This document shows positions 22,571-26,020 of a stretch of DNA of 26,020 nt, one piece after another. Numbering within the stretch: position 1 is the first letter of the stretch; the number at the start of each line of letters is the position of its first letter. Made by a program: the position numbers and the translations under genes. The DNA is taken from assembly GCA_903864555.1 (NCBI GenBank), contig CAIPGJ010000037.1, forward strand, positions 1 through 26,020, read 5' to 3'. The DNA comes from an uncultured Pseudomonadota bacterium. Lineage in GTDB: Bacteria > Pseudomonadota > Gammaproteobacteria > Burkholderiales > SG8-39. The notes under the pieces are model-generated. The model worked only from the letters and a program-made list of their open reading frames with translations. It ran no database searches and was not told the origin of the DNA.

Positions 22571-23551
22571 CTATTCGTCTTTTTTTCCTGCAACTGCTAC
22601 CGAGTCTCCAGAATCTGCGACCTTTCCGTCCACGAACCTCTGCAGATCCGGTGGGAGGGGCGATACCAGCCTCAGTTCGTCTCCTGAAACGGGGTGGCGC
22701 AATCGCAACTCCGTGGCATGCAGAAACATCCGCGGCAGGCCCTTTTTTGCCAGACTCCGATTCAGTTCGAAATCACCGTACTTGTCATCGCCTGCGATGG
22801 GGAAGCCCAGGTGAGCCAAATGGACGCGAATCTGGTGGGTCCGTCCGGTACGCAATTGGCAGGAAAGCAGGGAAAACTCCCCAAGGCGCCGTTCCAGCCT
22901 GAAATCCGTGCGTGACTCCATGCCATCCACCTTGTCGACGCTGACCCGGCGCTCACCAGACTTGCTGACGAATTTGCGCAGCGGCAGGCTGACGATCAGG
23001 CTCGCCTTGCTCCAGTTTCCTGCAGCCAGTGCCAGATAACGCTTGAATACCCGCCCCTCCCGCAAGTCAGCATGCAAGGCGGTCAGGGCCGAGCGCTTCT
23101 TGGCCAGGACCAGCAGTCCGGAAGTTTCCCGGTCCAGCCGGTGCACAAGTTCAAGAAATTTGCTGGCAGGCCTGGCGGCGCGAAGGCTCTCGATGACGCC
23201 AAAGCTGACACCACTGCCGCCATGCACCGCAACCCCCGCTGGCTTGGCGATGACCAGCAGTGCATCGTCCTCATGAACAATGGGGAATTCCGTGGGGCGC
23301 GCAGCCGGCCGATTGCGCACGGCTATCCGAACCGGCGGAATACGTACCCGATCGCCATCCTGGAGGCGATAAGTCGCATCCACCCGCCGGCTGTTCACCC
23401 GTACTTCACCGCTGCGCAGGATACGGTAGACATGACTGCGGGGGACCCCCTTGCAAACCTTCAGCAAGTAATTGTCGATACGCTGGCCAGCATCGCCAGC
23501 ATCCACCAGAGACTGACTTGCTGCAGCAGCAGGATTGCTTAAACCCTTCAT
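22571..23551 (-). CDS. rluC: 23S rRNA pseudouridine synthase RluC
   Basis: Converts three uridines of 23S rRNA (955, 2504 and 2580 in E. coli numbering) to pseudouridine. From 23551 the protein has 326 residues: an N-terminal S4 RNA-binding domain (GQRIDNYLLKVCKGVPRSH, 22-40) and a catalytic domain with the nucleophilic Asp140 in VHRLDRETSGLLVLAK and RTGRTHQIRVHLAHLGFPI further on. The start at 23551 has AAGGA close by with short spacing; an upstream in-frame start at 23647 would add 32 residues of no recognisable character. RluC is the usual divergent neighbour of rne, which supports the C rather than D type. Confidence 0.94.
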   Translation of the reverse strand: MKGLSNPAAAASQSLVDAGDAGQRIDNYLLKVCKGVPRSHVYRILRSGEVRVNSRRVDATYRLQDGDRVRIPPVRIAVRNRPAARPTEFPIVHEDDALLVIAKPAGVAVHGGSGVSFGVIESLRAARPASKFLELVHRLDRETSGLLVLAKKRSALTALHADLREGRVFKRYLALAAGNWSKASLIVSLPLRKFVSKSGERRVSVDKVDGMESRTDFRLERRLGEFSLLSCQLRTGRTHQIRVHLAHLGFPIAGDDKYGDFELNRSLAKKGLPRMFLHATELRLRHPVSGDELRLVSPLPPDLQRFVDGKVADSGDSVAVAGKKDE

Positions 23552-23969
23552 TTTCCTTATACTCTTTAAACCGAGCTCGTTGCGGGACAACCGGTTATGC
23601 TGCCTTGGCACAGATAGTGCGCCAATACAAAGCGGCACCTCCGGCAACTCTGTCCCCTGGCTGAAGCGTAATGTGAAGCGGCAGTTGCCGTTTCATATGC
23701 GTCAGGACCCGAGGCGGCACAAATGGCTGGTCATTTAGACCATTGATGGTACTTTAAACAGCGCGCCAAAAGGCATCGGCAGACTTCCGGCAGCCACTGC
23801 CCCGACCCGGTCAAGCAGAAGAAAAAGACCGGAGCAGCAGAATCTGCTCTTATACCCCGATACCGACAAACTTCCATCCCCCCGTTGAATGAAACATTCT
23901 GACGATGTGATGACAGCCTGACAGCACAATAGGCTCATGGTTTGTCCCCGCGCGCGCGGGAGAACAACA
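23552..23969. other. rluC-rne divergent leader region
   Basis: The 418 bases between rluC and rne hold no recognisable gene. Several short inverted repeats lie here: TTGGC/GCCAA at 23605-23625, CGGCA/TGCCG inside 23675-23694, TGGTC/GACCA at 23728-23742, GAGCAG/CTGCTC at 23832-23849, and the GC palindrome at 23947-23960. Long structured 5' leaders control rne in E. coli, where RNase E degrades its own message, so this is a plausible autoregulatory leader. I could not find a convincing promoter. Confidence 0.6.
23947..23963 (+). promoter_or_regulatory. GC palindrome overlapping the rne ribosome binding site
   Basis: CCCGCGCGCGCGGG (23947-23960) is a perfect 14-bp palindrome whose 3' end runs into GGAGA (23959-23963), placed 6 bases before the rne ATG. 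Folding back would pair part of the Shine-Dalgarno sequence. The alternating CG tract is also of the kind that can adopt Z-DNA. Confidence 0.7.
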
Positions 23970-26020
23970 ATGAAGCGCATGTTATTCAATGCGACGCAGG
24001 CTGAGGAACTCCGCGTCGCCATTGTCGATGGACAGAAACTGATAGACCTCGACATTGAATCGGCAGCCAAGGAACAACGCAAGAGCAATATCTACAAGGG
24101 CATCATCACCCGCATCGAGCCAAGCCTCGAAGCGGCCTTCGTCGATTACGGAACTGAGCGCCATGGCTTCCTTCCCTTCAAGGAAGTTGCCCGGGCGTTC
24201 TTCAAATCCGGCGTCGATGTCGGCAAGGCCCGGATCCAGGATGCACTCTATGAAGGCCAGGAACTTATCGTCCAGGTCGAGAAGGACGAGCGTGGCAACA
24301 AAGGTGCCGCCCTCACCACCTTCATCAGCTTGGCCGGACGCTATCTCGTCCTGATGCCGAACAATCCCCGTGGTGGTGGCGTTTCCCGCCGCATCGAGGG
24401 AGAAGATCGCAACGAACTACGCGACATCATGGACAAGTTGCCCGTTCCCCAGGGCATGAGCATCATCGGCCGTACCGCCGGGATTGGCCGCTCATACGAA
24501 GAACTGCAGTGGGATCTCAACTACCTACTTCAGCTCTGGAGCGCGATCGAAGCTGCGGCCAATTCCCAGAAAGGTGCCTTCCTGATCTATCAGGAGGGCA
24601 GTCTGGTCATCCGTGCCATCCGCGACTATTTCCATCCAGAAATCGGCGAAATACTCATCGATACGGACGCGATCTTCGAGCAAGCGCAGGTGTTCATGGC
24701 ACACGTCATGCCTGACAACGCCAACCGCGTGAAGCGCTACAGCGACGACGTTCCGTTGTTCTCGCGCTTCCAGATCGAGCACCAGATCGAAACGGCCTAT
24801 TCGCGTCAGGTCACGCTGCCCTCCGGTGGTGCCATCGTTATCGACCATACTGAAGCATTGGTGTCGGTGGACGTCAATTCCGCACGCTCCACACGCGGCC
24901 ATGACATCGAGGAAACGGCCTTCCGGACCAACGTCGAAGCCGCTGACGAAATCGCCCGCCAGTTGCGTCTGCGCGACCTGGGCGGCCTGATCGTCATCGA
25001 CTTCATCGACATGGAAAACCAGCGCAACCAGCGCGAGGTTGAAACCCGCCTGCGCGATGCGCTGCACTACGACCGCGCGCGCGTGCAGATGGGGAAAATA
25101 TCCCGCTTCGGCCTGATGGAACTGTCACGCCAGCGCCTGCGCCCAAGCCTGGGCGAAGGCAGCAATATCACCTGTCCCCGCTGCAACGGCACCGGCCACA
25201 TCCGCGGCGCCGAATCCACCGCCCTGCACATCCTGCGCATCATTCAGGAAGAGGCGATGAAGGAAAACAGTGCCGCCGTGCATGCACAGGTGCCGGTGGA
25301 CGTTGCCACCTTCCTGCTCAACGAGAAACGCGCCGACATCCACGCCATCGAGGCCCGCCTCAAGGTGAATGTGGTGCTCATTCCCAACATCCACCTGGAA
25401 ACGCCCCACTACAAGGTGGAACGGCTGCGCCATGATGACCTGAACCAGGAAGGTGCATTGCCGGCCTCCTACGAAATGGTCACCGTCCCGGAGGAGGCCG
25501 AAGCCCTTCCCGCCGCAACCAGCGAGGCGCGCCCGTCGCGTCCCCAGGCCGCCGTTCACAACTTCACCCCCGGTCAGCCAGCTCCAATGCCTGCAGCTCC
25601 CAGAGCTCCGGTTGCAGCCCCCGTTCAAGAGGAACGGGCCACCGGCGGCGGTTTCCTCGATCGCATCCTCGGGTGGTTCAAGGGTGGCGCCGCCAAGCCG
25701 GCAGCCAACGAAGAGCCCTCCCGCACGCAATCCCGGTCCGGCAGCAACGAAGGACGTGGAGAGCGCACTGAACGTGGCGGCCGCGGGCGGCGTGATGGCC
25801 AGGGTGGCCGTGGCGGACGAGAGCCGCGTGAAGGTCAAGGGCAAAGAGCGGATCGTCCGCCTCGTGGTGATCGCAGTGAGCGTGGCGAAAAAGGGGATAG
25901 CCCCGAACGTGGTCCACGGCCGGAGCGTCAGGAACGCGGTCCGCGTCCCGAGCAGCAAGGCCGCCCGGACCGTCCACCTCGGGAGCCACGGGAGCCACGC
26001 GAATCACGCGAGCCGCGCGA
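23970..26020 (+). CDS. rne: Ribonuclease E, 3' end outside window
   Basis: Essential endoribonuclease that starts mRNA decay and processes rRNA and tRNA precursors; the degradosome scaffold in many proteobacteria. About 683 residues are visible, without a stop. The catalytic half opens [21 protein letters not shown], with an S1 domain ([21 protein letters not shown], 41-61), catalytic Asp301 ([16 protein letters not shown]) and Asp344 (IVIDFIDM), and the zinc-link CPRCNGTG (402-409). After about residue 500 the sequence turns disordered; [15 protein letters not shown] may be a short membrane-binding helix, followed by an Arg/Gly/Glu/Pro-rich RNA-binding tail. The ATG is preceded by GGAGA at 6 bases. 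RNase G is excluded by the long tail and the leader. Confidence 0.96.
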   Translation, partial: MKRMLFNATQAEELRVAIVDGQKLIDLDIESAAKEQRKSNIYKGIITRIEPSLEAAFVDYGTERHGFLPFKEVARAFFKSGVDVGKARIQDALYEGQELIVQVEKDERGNKGAALTTFISLAGRYLVLMPNNPRGGGVSRRIEGEDRNELRDIMDKLPVPQGMSIIGRTAGIGRSYEELQWDLNYLLQLWSAIEAAANSQKGAFLIYQEGSLVIRAIRDYFHPEIGEILIDTDAIFEQAQVFMAHVMPDNANRVKRYSDDVPLFSRFQIEHQIETAYSRQVTLPSGGAIVIDHTEALVSVDVNSARSTRGHDIEETAFRTNVEAADEIARQLRLRDLGGLIVIDFIDMENQRNQREVETRLRDALHYDRARVQMGKISRFGLMELSRQRLRPSLGEGSNITCPRCNGTGHIRGAESTALHILRIIQEEAMKENSAAVHAQVPVDVATFLLNEKRADIHAIEARLKVNVVLIPNIHLETPHYKVERLRHDDLNQEGALPASYEMVTVPEEAEALPAATSEARPSRPQAAVHNFTPGQPAPMPAAPRAPVAAPVQEERATGGGFLDRILGWFKGGAAKPAANEEPSRTQSRSGSNEGRGERTERGGRGRRDGQGGRGGREPREGQGQRADRPPRGDRSERGEKGDSPERGPRPERQERGPRPEQQGRPDRPPREPREPRESREPR
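25983..26020 (+). repeat. 9-bp tandem repeats in the rne tail
   Basis: Four adjacent 9-base units (GAGCCACGG, GAGCCACGC, GAATCACGC, GAGCCGCGC) encode Glu-Pro/Ser-Arg and continue off the window. The units keep the rne frame and add to the Arg/Glu-rich tail. Confidence 0.8.

Noticed and set aside
23832..23849. GAGCAG/CTGCTC hairpin as a terminator
   Set aside because: The stem is only 6 bp and is followed by TTATA rather than a run of T.

Overview
The window is a stretch of conserved core chromosome from a GC-rich Gram-negative bacterium. Protein features and gene order (yceD-rpmF-plsX-fabHDG-acpP-fabF next to rpoE-rseA-rseB-degP, then lepA-lepB-rnc-era-recO-pdxJ-acpS-nagZ) point to a betaproteobacterium, perhaps near the Rhodocyclales/Nitrosomonadales. 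That placement is inferred from recognised families and order, not from a database search. I see no tRNA, rRNA, CRISPR array, insertion sequence, prophage gene or integration site, and every recognised gene has an intact frame. Two genes run off the ends: a family 5-like uracil-DNA glycosylase at the left and rne at the right.

Layout. From 19111 down to 1, about 19 kb and 21 firmly recognised genes lie on the minus strand, many joined by 4-base stop/start overlaps. In transcription order: yceD, rpmF, plsX, fabH, fabD, fabG, acpP and fabF (ribosomal protein L32 and fatty acid/phospholipid synthesis); a small YgfX-like membrane protein; rpoE, rseA, rseB and a mucD-type degP (envelope stress sigma factor, its anti-sigma pair and a periplasmic protease); a glutaredoxin-like protein; lepA and lepB; a DUF4845-type membrane protein; rnc, era and recO; pdxJ, acpS and nagZ; and the glycosylase. 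From 19250 to 20544 maf and an RsmI-like methylase run on the plus strand. From 21506 to 23551 sppA, a Rieske protein, a Gph-like phosphatase and rluC run on the minus strand. rne starts at 23970 on the plus strand, divergent from rluC across a 418-base leader.

How the genes fit together. plsX, fabHDG, acpP, fabF and acpS supply acyl chains, acyl carrier protein and the enzyme that activates it. lepB, sppA, rseA/rseB/rpoE and degP deal with protein export, signal peptide removal and envelope damage. rnc, era, rluC and rne are RNA-processing or ribosome-assembly factors, and the RsmI-like methylase may be another.

I found no new multi-gene system. The points most worth a second look are small: a possible leader peptide, hairpin and sigma-E-like promoter just before rpoE; a GC palindrome overlapping the rne ribosome binding site; a strong promoter placed so close to yceD that its mRNA may be nearly leaderless; a PdxJ of the divergent VNVNK subtype inside an otherwise standard operon; and in-frame repeat tails in AcpS and RNase E.
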